Assembly: GCA_965112735.1 (NCBI GenBank) | Contig: OZ218953.1 | Coordinates: 3,162,001-3,226,000, forward strand | Length of the DNA stretch: 64,000 nucleotides | From: Phaeosaccion multiseriatum | Lineage: Eukaryota > Ochrophyta, other classes | Direction: 5' to 3' | Part shown: one piece after another, positions 25,933 through 39,663 of the stretch | Numbering within the stretch: position 1 is the stretch's first letter | Layout: every line of letters starts with the position of its first letter | Position numbers and translations under genes: made by a program | Notes under the pieces: generated by a model | Databases searched by the model: none | Told to the model about the DNA's origin: nothing | Seen by the model: the letters and a program-made list of their open reading frames with translations, nothing else

Positions 25933-28403
25933 CTACGCCTGATCCTCTCCTTCCCCTACTGCTCCAACCTTGCTCAACAGATTGGCGACGGCGGCGTCCA
26001 CCACCAACCCGCCCTGTTCATCAGAGCGAACGCAAGAAGCCTGTCCGGCCAGCAGCGGCAGCGGCACGGCGCAGGCCCACGTGCTCGCCAGGAAGGGGGA
26101 TGGCAGTGGATAGTCTCCATGAGAGACGTCGTTCCTCCTCAGTGCGAGGGCCACCGCGGCGGAGGCCTGCGCTCGTGCTCTGTGGAAGGCCAGGTTCATC
26201 TGGGTGGGGAGGGAGGAGGAGAGGGAAGAGGAGGAGGCAAGCAAGACGACCGGAGAAGGGCAGAAGGGTAGAGCGACGATATCAAGCTGAGGGAGAGACG
26301 GAGGGGACGCTGGGCGCGGACGGGGCGGAGAGAGAATGACTGTGTGAGTCATAGGTGCACGGACCTGCAGGCAGTCATTCTCCCCGTGATTCTCCCCGAA
26401 GCGCTGCTGCAGCAGCTGCTCGGCTCGGGTGAGCTCGGTCCTCCTCTCGCTCAGTAGTCGGGTTTGTTGGGTGGAGAGGCACCACCCTCCCTCTTTCCGC
26501 TTCCCTGGGGACGACGACGATGACGAATCACCAATAGCAGCATCCTCATCATCATCATCGTCGTCGTCATCGTCACGAGGACGGCCACGGCGGCGGCCAA
26601 GGAGTTTGCTGATGAAGTGCAAGTAGCCACGAAAGCTCAGCCAGCGCTCCAACAGCAGGAGCTCTGGGGCGGTGGAGGAGGAGGAGAAGACGGTCACAAG
26701 TACCGCCGCTGGTGTAGCTTCCTCCACCACTGCCAGTGCAGCAACTACGCCCTCGGAGAGGATGCTGAGCTGCTGCAGCAGAAGGGCGGGGGTGAGGCCA
26801 CCTTCTCCCACGGGTACCACTGCCTGCGGGGGCAGGGAGCTGAGGAAGGCCAGCTGAGCCGGAGACAGGAAAGATGTACCGCCGCCCGACAAAACCAACG
26901 TCCTCCTCCTGCTGCTGGTACTGCTGCTGCTGCTGCTGCTGATAATGCTCTGCCCCTCCTTCAGTAGCGAGTGCGGTGGTCTTGTTGGGCCGTGCCCGTG
27001 CTGGCTGCTTCCGTGTGGCCGGCTGTGGCTGTGGCTGTTTCCTCCTCCCATTGTACTGCGCGCTCTACCTCGCCCCCCCCTTGGCCTTCCATCGCGTCGG
27101 GTCGTCCGGTCGTTGACGGCGGCCACTTGCTCCGCGGCGACGCGAGCTGCAACGGTCTCCGCGATGGTCTCTGCAAGGAAGAAGTTCCAATCATCCAACT
27201 CCTCCCTCTCCTCCTCCTCCCTCTCCTCCTCCTCCCTCGCCTCACCCTCCTTACCCTCCTTACCCTCCTCCTCCTGCTCCTTCTCCTCCTCGTCCCGGCG
27301 AAGTCTTCTCAGATATCGCCGCCCTCGAGGGCAGTACACTCGCCAAAGGGTCACAAGGGCGGTAAGGGCCGCGTCTGCGTGCTTCTCGCTAAGAGACAAG
27401 CCCTGCAGGACCCCCTCGAGGTACTGAATGTCTCGCCCCTGGGTTATGTCTCCTCCTCCTCCTCCTCCCTGGGACATTGGCAGGGGCATGTCTGTATCTG
27501 CTGCGGCCAAGTGCAGACGGCGCTCCAGCGTGAGACGCGTGATGGCATACAGGGCCACGTCACGCCTCCTGACGCCGGAGGGAGAGTGCGAGTGCGAGGT
27601 GAGCATCTCCTCGACCATCTCCTGGGTCAGCGGCAAGGGAGGGGGGGGCGAGCGGCGGAAGAAGAAGAAGGCCTTCTCAGAAACAGTCTTCTCGGTCGTC
27701 TCCAGCGGTGGAAGCAATGATGAACCGCCTCTCATGGAACCATCTCTCGCCGCCGCGCCTTGCTGCCAAGCATGATGCTGCTGCTGCTGCTGCTGCTGTT
27801 GTTGGTGGTAGTGGTTGTACTGGTGCTGTTGGTGGTGCCGTTGCGGCTGGTCGGAGTGCCCTCTCCCTCCTCCACCGGCTAGGGCATGTTCTTCTGCTCT
27901 CATCTTGTCGAGCCAAAGAGCGGAGGTGGAGGCGGAGTGCACCGCCGCCGCAGAGCAGAGCATGTGCAACTGTGCGACTCCTTCCGCGTACACAGCGCTC
28001 CTCTTGCACAGCTCGATACCTGACGACTCAACCCCCGCCTGAGAGCGCCCCCTGCCCCCCGTTGGTGCCCCTCCTGCTGCTGCCTCCCCTCCTCCTCCGG
28101 CTGTTGCTGCTGCTCCACTGTTGCTCGAGTCGTCCTCCCCCTCGAGGCCACCACCGTCGCTCGCCTGTGAATCACTAACGCGGAAGATGCCACGGACGCC
28201 ACCGCTGGTACTATTGCGGCTCCTCCTCCTTCCTCCGAGTAGTACGTTCCAGGCCGCATTCATGGTCGCTTCCTCCACTGCGCCGGACAAGGCCAGCGTG
28301 TCGAGAACGTTGAAGGCGAGCACGATGATAGCCTCTCTCTCTTCGTCGCACTCTCCGCCCTCCCCCAAGGCTCCTCCCGCTCTTCCTCCTCCTCCTCCTC
28401 CTC

Positions 28404-28437
<34 letters not shown>

Positions 28438-31400
28438 AGGCCCCACATTCGCCCCTCTTCTCGTCCCCTCGTGCCGGCTCGCTGTCGCTCGCACCCGAGC
28501 CACGATCACGTCAGCCGCATGTACAGCAAGTGCGTGCCTAAATGACCGTGGCAAAGACTCGTCGCAGCAATCATCCAGACTACGGGCATCACCAGCGCCG
28601 AGCTTCAAGGCCTCCGAGTGACCGGTGCCAAGCTGCAGCATCACCAGCGAGAGCTGAAGCAGCGATGGCGTGTGTGCGTCGGAGCAGGGCAGTGCAAAGA
28701 CGCGCTCCACTCCGCGGAAGAGCGACTCCCTCAACAGCCTCCTCGTCACCGTAGATGATGGTGGTGCGCTGAGATTCACAGTGGAGATCGTAGCGGTGGG
28801 TGTAGGCTGTTGCTCCATTGGTGGCGAGAAGACCCTCTGGAAGAAGAATCCGCCACCCTCGCTCAAGACGCGAGTCAGGCGCTCGAACATGACCTCGTGC
28901 TGTCTGCTGCAGAGCCCCAATGCTCCTGTTAGTGCTGCCCTCGCCCTCCCGGGCTGCTGAGTACCCCAAGTGGTGCTACCCTCGCCACCTTCGTCGTTGC
29001 CAAGCATGGCCCAAGTCCAGGCGGTCACTACTGCCCAGACAAAGGAATTCGAACGCTGTATGGCGACTTGTAGCTCTTCGTGGCCCTGGCCAAGCAGGTG
29101 CTGTTGCTCCGCGTCGATGTACGCTCTACACACCGGAAGCACGTCTCCCACATGAACGCAGGGCAGACTCAGCCACTGTTCGCACAAACACAAAAAGGCG
29201 GGGCGATCGTCGTAAGCAGCCGCAGCACGTCAGAAAGGTGATGAAATTGGGCCGGGCCGGGCCCAAAGATAGTCGCAAGGCGCCAGCGACGTACGTGAGT
29301 GAGTGGGCCCTAGAAAGAGACACCACCCCCACCACAAGAAGAAGCCAGCCGAGGCGAAGCAGAAGGGTTAGAAACGGGGCCGACAGCTGTCATACATGTG
29401 CGCTTTCTTAAAATGCCGCTCTCGTTCTCCCCCGGCCCCAAGTCCGGCCAGGCTTACTTGCGCAGCACTCACCCGACTGACAAACGCTTGCCCCTGTTCG
29501 CCGAGCATATGCAGGAGGAACCGAACAGTATCGTCTCCGAATGCGGGGCAGCGACACACGTGCTCCACGCTCCACAGGGCCAGCATGTCCGCCAGTGCCC
29601 CTCTCAGGACGTCCGTGGTGCTCGCATCCGCCTGCTGCCGGTACTCGTACTCGCCATGTTCACGACGGGGGGACATCATCTGTGTGTGTGTGTGCGTGTG
29701 CGTGGGCGTCTTTTCCTCCTCCTCAAGCTCGTATCCGACGACGCCGAGGCCTCCGAGGCCTCCTGGAAGACACAAGAGGGATCGGATCCAGGATCACAGG
29801 CAAGGCGAGGCAAGCCCAGTCAGCAGCGGCACAAATGCGAGCAGGGAGGGAGGGAGGAGAGGGTGAGAACACTTCACGGCTTTCTTCCTTACGCTGCAAG
29901 GTGCGACTGAAACTGCATGACATGGCAAGCAAAAGCCGATACATTCACGACACCACGACACACACAACTGACCTTCTCTTAGTGGTGCGCTTTCTTCTGG
30001 CGTTGGTGAAGAGGAAGGGGGCTCACCGCTGCCGCTGCTGTATGCCCAGCTAGTCATGCTCGCCAGCATGTTCAGCCACACCACTCCGACGCGCGCGTGA
30101 CTGATGCTCCTTGTGATGGTAACCATGTCCTGCAGCCGCGGGGGAGGGCAGGAGCCAGAGCTAGTCAAGCCCCCCCACGGGCAGGGGAGGAACTGTCCAG
30201 GGGAGGGGGAGGAGGAGGGGGAGGGGGGGGAGAAGGTCGCCGAGCCGCAGGAGCAGGAGCAAGGCTCAGTGGAGCTCCTTCTTCCGGGGAGGGGAGGAGA
30301 CGAAGAAGGAACTCGTCCTCCTCCTGCTCCTCCTCCTGCTCCTCCTCCTGCTCCTCCTTCTGCTCCTCCTCCTCCTCCTCCTCCTCCTCCTCCTCCTCCT
30401 CCTTCTCTTTCTACCCGATGGCTCTCCCTCAGCAGCCCCAGCGTGGACTCCGAGTTTGCGACGGAGAGAAAGCCGCAATAGTCGTCGCAAAGAGCCAACA
30501 GGCACAGCACAGTGATCAAAGTGAAGCGCGTCTGCTCCTCCTCCTCCCCCTCCTCCTCCCCTCCCCTCTGTGATGCTCGCCCCTTCTTGTGCCTCTTGTG
30601 CTCTCCACCTCTTTCGGGCAGCAGTCGGTGGTGCTGCTGCTGCCTCTTGTGCATCGCCGTGGAGGATTGTGTCTTTGGTGCGGAAGTCAGAGCTTGCCCC
30701 TGCTGCTTCTGTATCACCAGCTGCTCTAACCTGCGCATCACGTGTTGGTCGAAGGAGAGGGCAAGAGAGGGGCCATTCCATGATGCCAAGAGCCCTCGCA
30801 AAGCGCTATGAAAGCCCCGCCGTGCGTCGCCATCGCTCAGCAGGAGCATCGCCTGCGAAGTAAAGACGGATGGAGCGAGTGGGGTTTGGGATTGGACTTG
30901 GTTTTGGACGAGGGACGGTTCGTGACCAAAAGAGGAGACCTAGTTTTCGAGCAGGCAGAAAACGAACTATTGAGGCATTGTGGAGGAGGCAGCAAACGAA
31001 GGCAAGTAGACGAAGCGCAGCTATTGGCAATCCAGAGATGGTGCCAGGCGGTGCCTGCCTCGCTCCTCTCCTCTCACCTGTCCGTACAAGGCCAAGACTC
31101 TATAGAGAAGTGACCCCAGCTCCTCCGTGCGAGCCCTACTCAGACGCCGCTGCTTGTGTAGTCGCTTCTGCTGCTGCTGCGGGCTCTCATCCGAGGCTAA
31201 GGCGAAGATCGTGGTACTATGTTGCTGGTGCTGCTCCTGCTGCTGCTCCTTCAGGCTATTGATGACCCTGAGCAGAGCCGGCACCAAGTTGTGCTCCAGC
31301 ACACACTGGATGACGCTGCCTACAACAGCCTGGCTCGTACTCCCACCACCGCTGCTGCTTGTGCTGGTCGCCTTTCCATCCCTGGTGGCGCTGGCTTGGG

Positions 31401-32542
31401 GCGGGCCCCGCTCTGCTATTCGTCCTCCTCTTCCCTGAGTACCACCACCGAGAGAAGGAGGAACCCTTGGCACTGTGGCAGTTTTGCAGTGTCCTCGACC
31501 CCCCTTCCCTTCCTCCCCTCCCTCCTCTCCCTCGTCCTCCTCCTCCTCACCGCTCACCCTTGCCAGAGCCTCCGCGCACTCAAGCTGTGCCGCCACACAG
31601 CGAAAGCAGGCGATAGCGACGGTACCACCATTTTCCTCCTCCTTCGCGATACTACTGACCGGCTCCAGTAGTTGGTGCTGCAGTTCGGCCTCTGGGAGGA
31701 GAACGTCGCCGCCGGCCTCACCTCCGCAGCCCATGACAAGAATGCTGTCGAACAACCTCGTCGCGCCCGACAGCACGCGATGGGTCGATGGTTCGACGAG
31801 ACTCCCTCCGCTGCCCCACCTCGGAGCCTGGGCCCTCCCACTCGTAACTGGGGTTGCTGTTGAGGAGGAGGAGGCGGCAGTGACTCCCGAGGACGGGTGC
31901 TTCCCTTCCTCAAGGTGCCTCGTAAGCACAGAGAGCACGTATGTGAGAAGGGAGAAGGCGGTCATTTTGAGTGTTTGCCGCTGCTGCTGCTGCTCCTGCT
32001 CCTGCTGCGGCGACGCCCCATCGGCGAATAAGTCGGCCTGGTCGACGTGGAAATCGAGGCCCACTTCAAGATCGAGGTGCTGCTGCAGGGCCTCGAGCAT
32101 GGCGCTGAGTTGCTCCTCGAAGGGCCTGTAAGCCCTCGGCACGGCCAAGTCCTCCTCGGTGAGCATTCGCATCACCTCCTCTGCGAGCTGCAGGCCCAAG
32201 CGCGCGACGCTCCTCCTCTTTCTCTCCTTCCCCCTCATCCTCCTCCTCCTCGTCGTCGTCCCATTAGTGCTCAACATTAACACGGTCCCTCCGCTGTTGT
32301 TGCCGGTGCTGTTGTTGCTCTGACTGCGCGGCCCCTCCCCCTGACCCGGCCTCCCTCTTCCCTCCGCTGCACCACTGCTGCTGCCATGATGGTGGCTGCT
32401 ATTAGCCCCCCCCCCCAGTAGCAAGGTGCACCGTCCGATCACTGCCTCCACCACACCCGAGGTCGGCGCCGGAGACGCGTGGCGGAGCGTGGTGATGAGA
32501 AGCGCGCTGCACTCCCGGACGGACTCCGAGTTCCCACTGTCG

Positions 32543-32575
<33 letters not shown>

Positions 32576-35500
32576 CAATCACCAGTACCGTCGTCATCAT
32601 CATCATCATCGTCGTCGTCGGCGTCGTCGTCATCGCAGGGGCCGGTGGATGCGGCGCTATTCCCCAGCAGTCTGAGCAGTGCGCTGTTGAAGCCTTCAAG
32701 GTCGCTTGACACGTCTGCAAAGAACTCCAGAGGAGAGTGCTGCGTGATGCGAGGCATTAGGGCCATGCACGGGACATCAAACCAAAGCACAGCACACAGC
32801 ACAGCGGATCAGCCAGCGTCGGGAGCGAAGGAGAGGGAATGAAGAAGAAACAACGCAGGTAGCGGTGGGACTTCAACGTCAGAAGAGAAGAACGGGCGAG
32901 AGCGAGCGATTCGACCGGCCACACGATCTAGTCAGACCAGGAGGGGGGCGGAGACTGAGTACCTCAGCCATGGGATAGGAGAACTCGAGCGAGGTTGGTC
33001 TACCTTATGTCAATGGGGCTGCACACCACGCACGCGGCGGTGCTTGTTCGTGGGAGGGTGGAGAAGAGTGTGACGTCAAACGGACAAGATTTCACCTTAC
33101 AAAGAGAATTGTACCCTCTTTCTCCCTTTTGCTCCCGTACCTGAGCGAGCATATTGAGAGGCGCAAGGAAGTGGCAAGGGGCGTTCTCCCTCAGCACCAG
33201 CGTTCTCGCTCCCTTCGCCTCGCCCACCCCCCCCCCAAAGGAGCTGTGGGAGCCATGTAAGGGGCTGCGGTTCTTCTTGTCCTTGTTGTTCTTCTTCTTG
33301 CTCGCCGCCGCTCCGAGCGCTGCTTGCAGGAGGAAGTCCCCTAGGCCCGCAGAGATGAAGGCTGAGCGAAAGGCAGGCGCACCCGTCTCGCCCTCGTCTC
33401 CCGCTGCGAGGATGAACGAGGCGGCGGCGGCGCGAGATGGTGCGGCTGAGCCCACCAATGGGAGGAGGGGAGGGGGAGAGGGAAGGAGAAGGGAGAGGGG
33501 GGGGGTGAGGAAGGGTCAGAGGGAGGCAGTATCAGCAGCCAGCAGCAGCCGAACGAAGGTAGGTCGAGAAAGGGGCAGGGGTCAGGGATCTGGTGGGGGG
33601 GGGGAGGAAAGAGGCGGTCCGTTGCTGTCCTTAGGGAGGGTGCGACGGATTGACTGGCTCACTGACTGACTGACTGACTGACCGACTGACGGACTGACCT
33701 GAGGATATGAGGAGTGACTTAAGGAGGGCGGCCAGGGAATGGGCGAAGGGGTCGTTCTTGTTGCTGCTGCCTCTGCCACTGCCACTGCTGCCCAATGCTG
33801 CAGGGTGGGAGAGAAGAGCTTCGAGCACCGGGGAGGAGGGCAAGCCTCGAAGAAGAAGGAGGTGCTGCTGCTGCTGTGGTGGCTGCTGCTGCTGCTGCTG
33901 CTGCGCCGCGTGACCAGGACCGCCAAAGGAGTCGTCTCGAGGAGCCATGGCCCCCGCTATCGTGCGACAGTACACGAGCAGGATGGTCATGAGGCCACAT
34001 GCGCTGATCTTCAGCCCCTCGTCCGCCACACCTTCCAGTGCCTGCGGTGTGGTGGCTAGCATCTTTACGAAGGGATCTATCCCTCCTGCTTCTACTCCTC
34101 CTCCCCGATGGCGGTGGGTATCGCTTGGCCCGGACATCATGAATCCTCTAGTAAAGTAAGATCCGGCACAATGTACAAAGCAAAGCACAAGCAAAGCACA
34201 AGCAAACGGGGCAGCGGAAGCGATGTACAGCACAGAGGCAGGAAGGCGTGAGAGCGGGCGAGCAAGTCGGCAGGGCAGAGGGTGGTGTACTGTGCTGTCC
34301 CGCAGCCAGTCGTGAATTTGGCTGGCTAAGGGTTTGGCTGCTGTTTGTCGTTGTCGCTTGAAAATTGCAGTGCAGCCATCCTTCCCTCGTGAGACTCAAC
34401 ATCAAAGGGCGCTCTCTCACGTACCTGGTGCCCAGGCTGCTGAGGTGCAGCGTACACAGCTCTACCGCCACGAAAGCGACGTCCAGCCTCATGTTCTTGG
34501 GCATCTTCATCCTCAGGCCACCGCTACAGTTGCTGCTGCTACTTTTCTTCTTCTCGGGCCCGGTCCCGGCCCATGCTTGAGCAAGGGTCTCCATGACCGC
34601 CTTTGTTCTCGCCCCAAGCCTCTACCAAGGAGGAGGCAGCAGCAGCGGTAGCGGCAGTGGCAATGTTGGAGATTGGATGATGGTGAGAATAAGGGGGGGG
34701 GCGAGGGGGACAGGGGGGTGACGGGGGTGTGCCAGGAATGAGAGATATGTGGAGCGGGAGAGACAAAGGGGCGAGTCGGTATCTGGAGCTTGTGCCGGAG
34801 ATGCGGGCCAGGACGATGCGCGACTGTAAGACGAGCCGAGGTCGGGTAGGAATCCCTGCCCCTCCGCCTGCTCTCCTCAGGTATACATTGCCCTAAAGCC
34901 ATCTGTCATCTTTCCTTCCATCTCATCTCCGGTTGCCTCACTCACGTGTGCGCAAGACATGTAGGTGTCTTCATCCGTGCGTACCCTCTCAAGCAGAGTG
35001 CCCAGCGCCTGTAGATACGACGCTCCTCTCGGTAGATGCAGCGAAACCACCTGCGTGGGAAGAGAAGCGGGACCACGGAGTTCCGGGGACCGTGAAGCAC
35101 AGCGAGGGAGAGAGAGCCAGTAAGACAGCGGAGAGAAACCGCAAGGCAAACAACATCGCCACGTCAGTAGTCAAGCTGCGGCAGCCAATATCACACTACC
35201 CTAAGAGAAGCAAGATAGGGCGGCGCTAAGGCACAAAACTGAGAGAGCTGGGGCTGAACTTACTTTGTCCATGAGAGCGGCGACTACGGAGGGCGCGTCC
35301 ATCAGCTCCGTACCAATGGCTGCGAAGCACTCCACTGCCAGCTGGGCCATGCCCTCCTCTCCACTGCTGAGGCTCACCCCGTGATGGCCTCCCTGTGATA
35401 AGGCATGTTGCTGCTGCTGCTGCTGCTCATTCTGTCCGCCGAGAGCGGTAAACAAGAGCTCGAGAAGATGTCGCTGGCGGGCATCGGTGCGACACATACG

Positions 35501-35946
35501 CATCAGGAGGCATAGGGGAGCAGAGAGGAGGCCATGAGGCAGAGAGAATCACGGGCGTGCGAGCGTTTGGGGGGAGAGTCAAGACGCAAAGTCTCAAAGT
35601 GAGAAATGACGCAGGGGGTGACATAGCCTGCAGAGTAGCCAAATCCCTGTCTCGGCCCTGGCGTTTATATTCACTGCCCAACCTGCTGCTGCCGGAGCTG
35701 TGGGCCCCAACATGCTCCGCAAGGGGGACATGGCGATGTCGCGCTATTGCTCTCACTGCTGCTGCTGTTACTGCTGCTGCTAGCTATGGCTTCCAACAAG
35801 CTGCTAAGGAATGCGTACTGCTTCCAGCCCACTCGAGAGTCCAGGACCTCCGCCGCTCCGCTGAGCAGACAAGCTACGGAAGCTACCATAAAGGCTTGGT
35901 CTGTAATCTGCGTTCGCTTCCCAACTGATTTCAAAATCGTTCTCAT
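25933..35946 (-). CDS. Very large helical, solenoid-like protein, family not identified
   Basis: Exons: complement(25933-26199, 26365-29175, 29458-29762, 30027-30852, 31078-~32739, 33004-33095, 33141-33445, 33699-34147, 34425-34621, 34946-35050, 35264-35473, 35683-35946), about 2,500 aa. All joins are in phase except the one between 33004 and ~32739, where I could not fix the boundary. An in-frame Met at 36225 would lengthen the N-terminus. The protein is mostly Ala/Leu-rich helices (LRGALADMLALWSVEHVC, ECFAAIGTELMDAPSVVAAL, EGLKISACGLMTILLVYC), broken by poly-Q, poly-G and Asp-rich inserts. Size and composition recall ARM/HEAT-type scaffolds; a large nucleoporin of the Nup188/Nup205 kind is one possibility, but no diagnostic motif was seen. 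No transmembrane segment or catalytic motif was found. Confidence 0.55.
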
Positions 35947-36240
35947 GTGTACGTGATTGGGCCTAGATCTGTACCCACTTTCTATAAGTGTGTTTGGTGT
36001 GGGTGTGTGTTTTTTCTCTATAGCGCTGCCTACGATGGAGCCTAGGGTATACATCGTCCGTCTTGCACACTCCATCCATGGACTTGCTCGCTTCAACCCT
36101 CCGAGACCTCTACGAGCTCTGCAGCCGTTAGAGCGAAGAGGGAGTGGGGTCGATAGATACGTCGTACACATCTCTCGATGGCGCTGCTGCTCTCGATGCA
36201 TTCGGGTGCTCAGCTCAGCTTGCATGCAGCCTGGGTCTTC

Positions 36241-37242
36241 CTACATCCTCTGCTGGTAGATCAAGTACCCCAGACCTGCTCCTACTGCAGCTGCGATAGC
36301 TAGAGCCCACCAATCGCCAGGCCCTACAGCGGCGGTGGCACACACGCGCTCCAGCATGAGCTTCCGATTCTCCCTTAAGAGGGTCTGGGGCGAAGTCTGA
36401 GCCTCCTGTAACTCATGGGCAGTAGCAGCAATCGCCCTCCTGGTGCTCTCCTCGTCCTGCTGCTCCTCCTCCTCCTCCTCCTCCTCCTCCTCCTCTTCCC
36501 CTTCCTCCTCTTCCTCTTCCTCCTCGTCGTGCTCCTCCTCCTCCGCCTCTTCGTCTTCCTTCTCATTCTCCTTCTTCTCCTTCTCCTTCTCCTCCTCCTC
36601 CTCCTCCTCCTCGTTCTCCTCCTCCTTCACTAAGCTCGAGTCCGACCCGCCCTCTCGAGCCCGAACGGAGGAGGGGAAAAAGAACTCCATGTAAGTAGCC
36701 ATTCTTTTCTCTTGCTCCTCCTTCATCTTCTGCTCCGCCTCCGTCAGCTCCACCTCCTCCTCCTCCTCCTGCTCCTCCTCCTCCGTCCACTTCCGCTCCT
36801 GCTCCTCCTCCTCTTTGTAGTCGTCGGCGTAGTGGTCGTCCTCGAAAGGCGGCTCGAAAGTGTATGTCTCCGACCCACCCTCCTCGAGCATCGTCTCCAG
36901 CCATCTCTCTGCCTCCGCGAACAACTCCGTCACAGCGGGCGCTCCATCAGGATAGTCGGAATCGATTTTGCCTGAAGAAGCCTTCACGGGTTCTTGTACT
37001 GTTGACTCCATGGTCCCCGCAGAGCTGGGTGGAGGCTTTTCTTCGTCCTCCGAAGAAAACTCGTCCTCCGAAGAGAGCTCATCCGCCCAAACCCTTCCTG
37101 CTTCCCTTAGGTTTCCACCAATGGAGCGCGTCTGACATAGACTGCGAAAGCTCGAATGAAAAGAGGAAAAAGAAGAAAAGGCTAAGTCAAGGCTAAGAGG
37201 GGCATAAGGGAGGGGGGCACTGTCGCTTCGTGTGAACGGCAC
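36241..37242 (-). CDS. Acidic tail-anchored membrane protein, unknown function
   Basis: Single-exon gene, 333 aa. The N-terminal 80 residues are Ser-rich. The middle (about residues 100-275) is dominated by Glu, with runs up to about 15, and has a coiled-coil-like segment (ELTEAEQKMKEEQEKRMATY). The last 25 residues form one hydrophobic helix, WWALAIAAAVGAGLGYLIY, followed only by QQRM: a tail anchor placing the acidic domain in the cytosol, with the membrane unknown (ER, mitochondrion or plastid). It lies 97 bp from the PUS7 stop and is closely followed by the large helical gene on the same strand. No family recognised; an intron near the N-terminus cannot be excluded. Confidence 0.6.
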   Translation of the reverse strand: MPFTRSDSAPLPYAPLSLDLAFSSFSSFHSSFRSLCQTRSIGGNLREAGRVWADELSSEDEFSSEDEEKPPPSSAGTMESTVQEPVKASSGKIDSDYPDGAPAVTELFAEAERWLETMLEEGGSETYTFEPPFEDDHYADDYKEEEEQERKWTEEEEQEEEEEVELTEAEQKMKEEQEKRMATYMEFFFPSSVRAREGGSDSSLVKEEENEEEEEEEEKEKEKKENEKEDEEAEEEEHDEEEEEEEEGEEEEEEEEEEEEQQDEESTRRAIAATAHELQEAQTSPQTLLRENRKLMLERVCATAAVGPGDWWALAIAAAVGAGLGYLIYQQRM

Positions 37243-37339
37243 GCCTTTGGCCCATCACCAATTGCCTCCCTTCGCGCCAAAGGGAGGCAGCGAGCAATAG
37301 AGAAGCAAACCTAAGGTGAGGGAGCTTTGAAGCGTCTTG

Positions 37340-39610
37340 TTAGTAGGTTTTAGCAGTGATGTCCATGTCACTTTTCGCTAGCTCCCGGATGCACATGGTG
37401 GCAAAGCAACCTGATCCCAGGGAGAAGGAAACGCATACGGAAGCATCTGCAGGCCTCTGCTGCTGTATGTCCGACTGCTCCTCCCCCTCCTCCTCCTGCT
37501 GCTGCTGCTGCTGGGCGTCGCTGCCGGTACAGGGGGCGGCCCTGTCCTCCTCGGTGAGATTCTCTCGCTGGAGGCGCTGAGGGAAGTGAAGGAGGGTGCG
37601 GTACGATCCCTTCAGCATACCTGGCGGTGGACAGTTATGAGGGGTCGGGGCCGAGGAGGGGAGGCAAGCAAGGGAGGGCGGTGGAGGCGGAGGAAGGGGA
37701 GAGTCTGCATGAGTGAATGAGGGTGGGTGGATGGACGGATGGGTGGATGGGTGGATGGATGGATGGATGGATGGATGGATGGATGGATGGATGGATGGAT
37801 GGATGGATGGATGGATGGATGGATGGATGGATGGATGGATGGATGGATGGATGGATGGATGGATGGATGGATGGATGGATGGATGGATGGATGGATGGAT
37901 GGATGGATGGATGGATGGATGGATGGATGGATGGATGGATGGATGGATGGATGGATGGATGGATGGATGGATGGATGGATGGATGGATGGATGGATGGAT
38001 GGATGGATGGATGGATGGATGGATGGATGGATGGATGGATGGATGGATGGATGGATGGATGGATGGATGGATGGATGGCGCTGTGGGGCTCGGAAGAAGG
38101 GAGCTCAAGTCCAGCCCCCAGATACACGGAGAGGCCAGGGAATGGTGTACGCGCGCGGCACACCGACACACAGATGCACAGATACACAGATGCACACACA
38201 CACATGCACCTACACCTACACCTACACCACCAGCGCACCCCACCTTTGTACGCGCTGGTCTTGAAGGACGCAACATCGATGCCCTCCTGTTCCAGCAGGT
38301 CCCTGTAGCACTGTCCGATCTGCTCTCTCAGCAAGGGGGGGGGGGGGGGGACAGAACAGGACAGGACGGGACAGGAAGGCCGCAGCAAGAAGTGGGTCAG
38401 TCAACACGCTCAAGGACCTTCGCGTGACGCACAGGCGGAAGGGGTTGGAGCGAAAGGGGAGTGTGGTGGTGAGCAGGAGCACAAAACGCTTAGAAGAGAG
38501 AGGAAGAGGGCGCACGCGCGCACGCACACACACACACACATACATCGCCACACTCCCTCCTTCCCCTCACCTCATGCTCCGGATACACGCTGCGTGAGCC
38601 CGCGATGGGCAGCACCACCCTCCTGAGCAAGCCCTGCCTCTCCTCCTCCGACCCGCAAGCTGCGAGCATGGCATCTGTCAACACCTCCACGCCAAGCAGG
38701 GCCGCAGGCTCCGCCACGCCCTTCACCCTCACCGCGCCACACCCGTCGTCGTCTACCGCTGCGGCTGCTGTGGCTGCTGTGGCTGATGCGACTGCTGCTG
38801 TCTCACCAACTGCTGCATCTGTATCTCCTCCTCCGTGGTCCGCCTGGAGTAGCAGCAGGTCGCCGGGCACGGCTTTTGCCCCGTACTACGCCAGAAAGGA
38901 GGGGGGGGGGGTGAAAGAAGAATTTGGAGAGGCAGGAAGGGGGCATCATCAGAAGGCCTTCGAAGGCATCCGAAGGCATCCGAAGGCATCCAAGCAAAGA
39001 CGAATCCGCTACTTCCTCTTACGATACTTACCCGCCGAATGCGTTCACTGGCCATCTTGTTCCACAGAAATGCCTGGTAGGAGTGCGCCCACATGGAGCG
39101 GCGACCGAACGACACCCCGTTCAGGACTCTGCCGATGGATGGATGGATGGGTGGGTGGGTGGGTGGGTGGGCGGGTGGATGAGTGGGTGTGTGAGTGGGG
39201 GGGTGAGTGGGTGGATGGATGGATGGATGGATGACAGATATGAGTGGGTGATGGGGTGGCCCTGGTGATGGGTGGCCCTGGCATTCACGCCCTCACACCC
39301 ACGACATTGGATATCGATCTCTGGATTGCTTCCGATTATTTCTAAAAGAACAAAACTCTCTACCTTCAGCCCACGCACCTTCCCCAGGAGTCGTTGCCGT
39401 ATCTGGCAAGGGCCTTAAGAATGCCCTTCTCCTGGGTCTTTCCCCTCACTCGCCCGATGGCTTTGCTCGCCTCTGCCGCCGACAGGGAGCCATCTGCAAA
39501 TGCCTTGATTGCAGAGCAGTACTGAGGCGGTCACAGGGGGGGGCGACGACGGGCAGCGGACAACGACGACCACCACAACACACGACAACGACGACAACCA
39601 CACCACACAA

Positions 39611-39663
<53 letters not shown>

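Noticed and set aside
34631-34890. An extra exon (NVYLRRAGGGAG...) in the large minus-strand gene
   Set aside because: No usable donor follows it, and skipping it joins 34946 to 34621 in phase with a strong pyrimidine tract.
37713-38427. Frames with WMDG or HPSI repeats on both strands
   Set aside because: Translations of the (GGAT)n intron tract.
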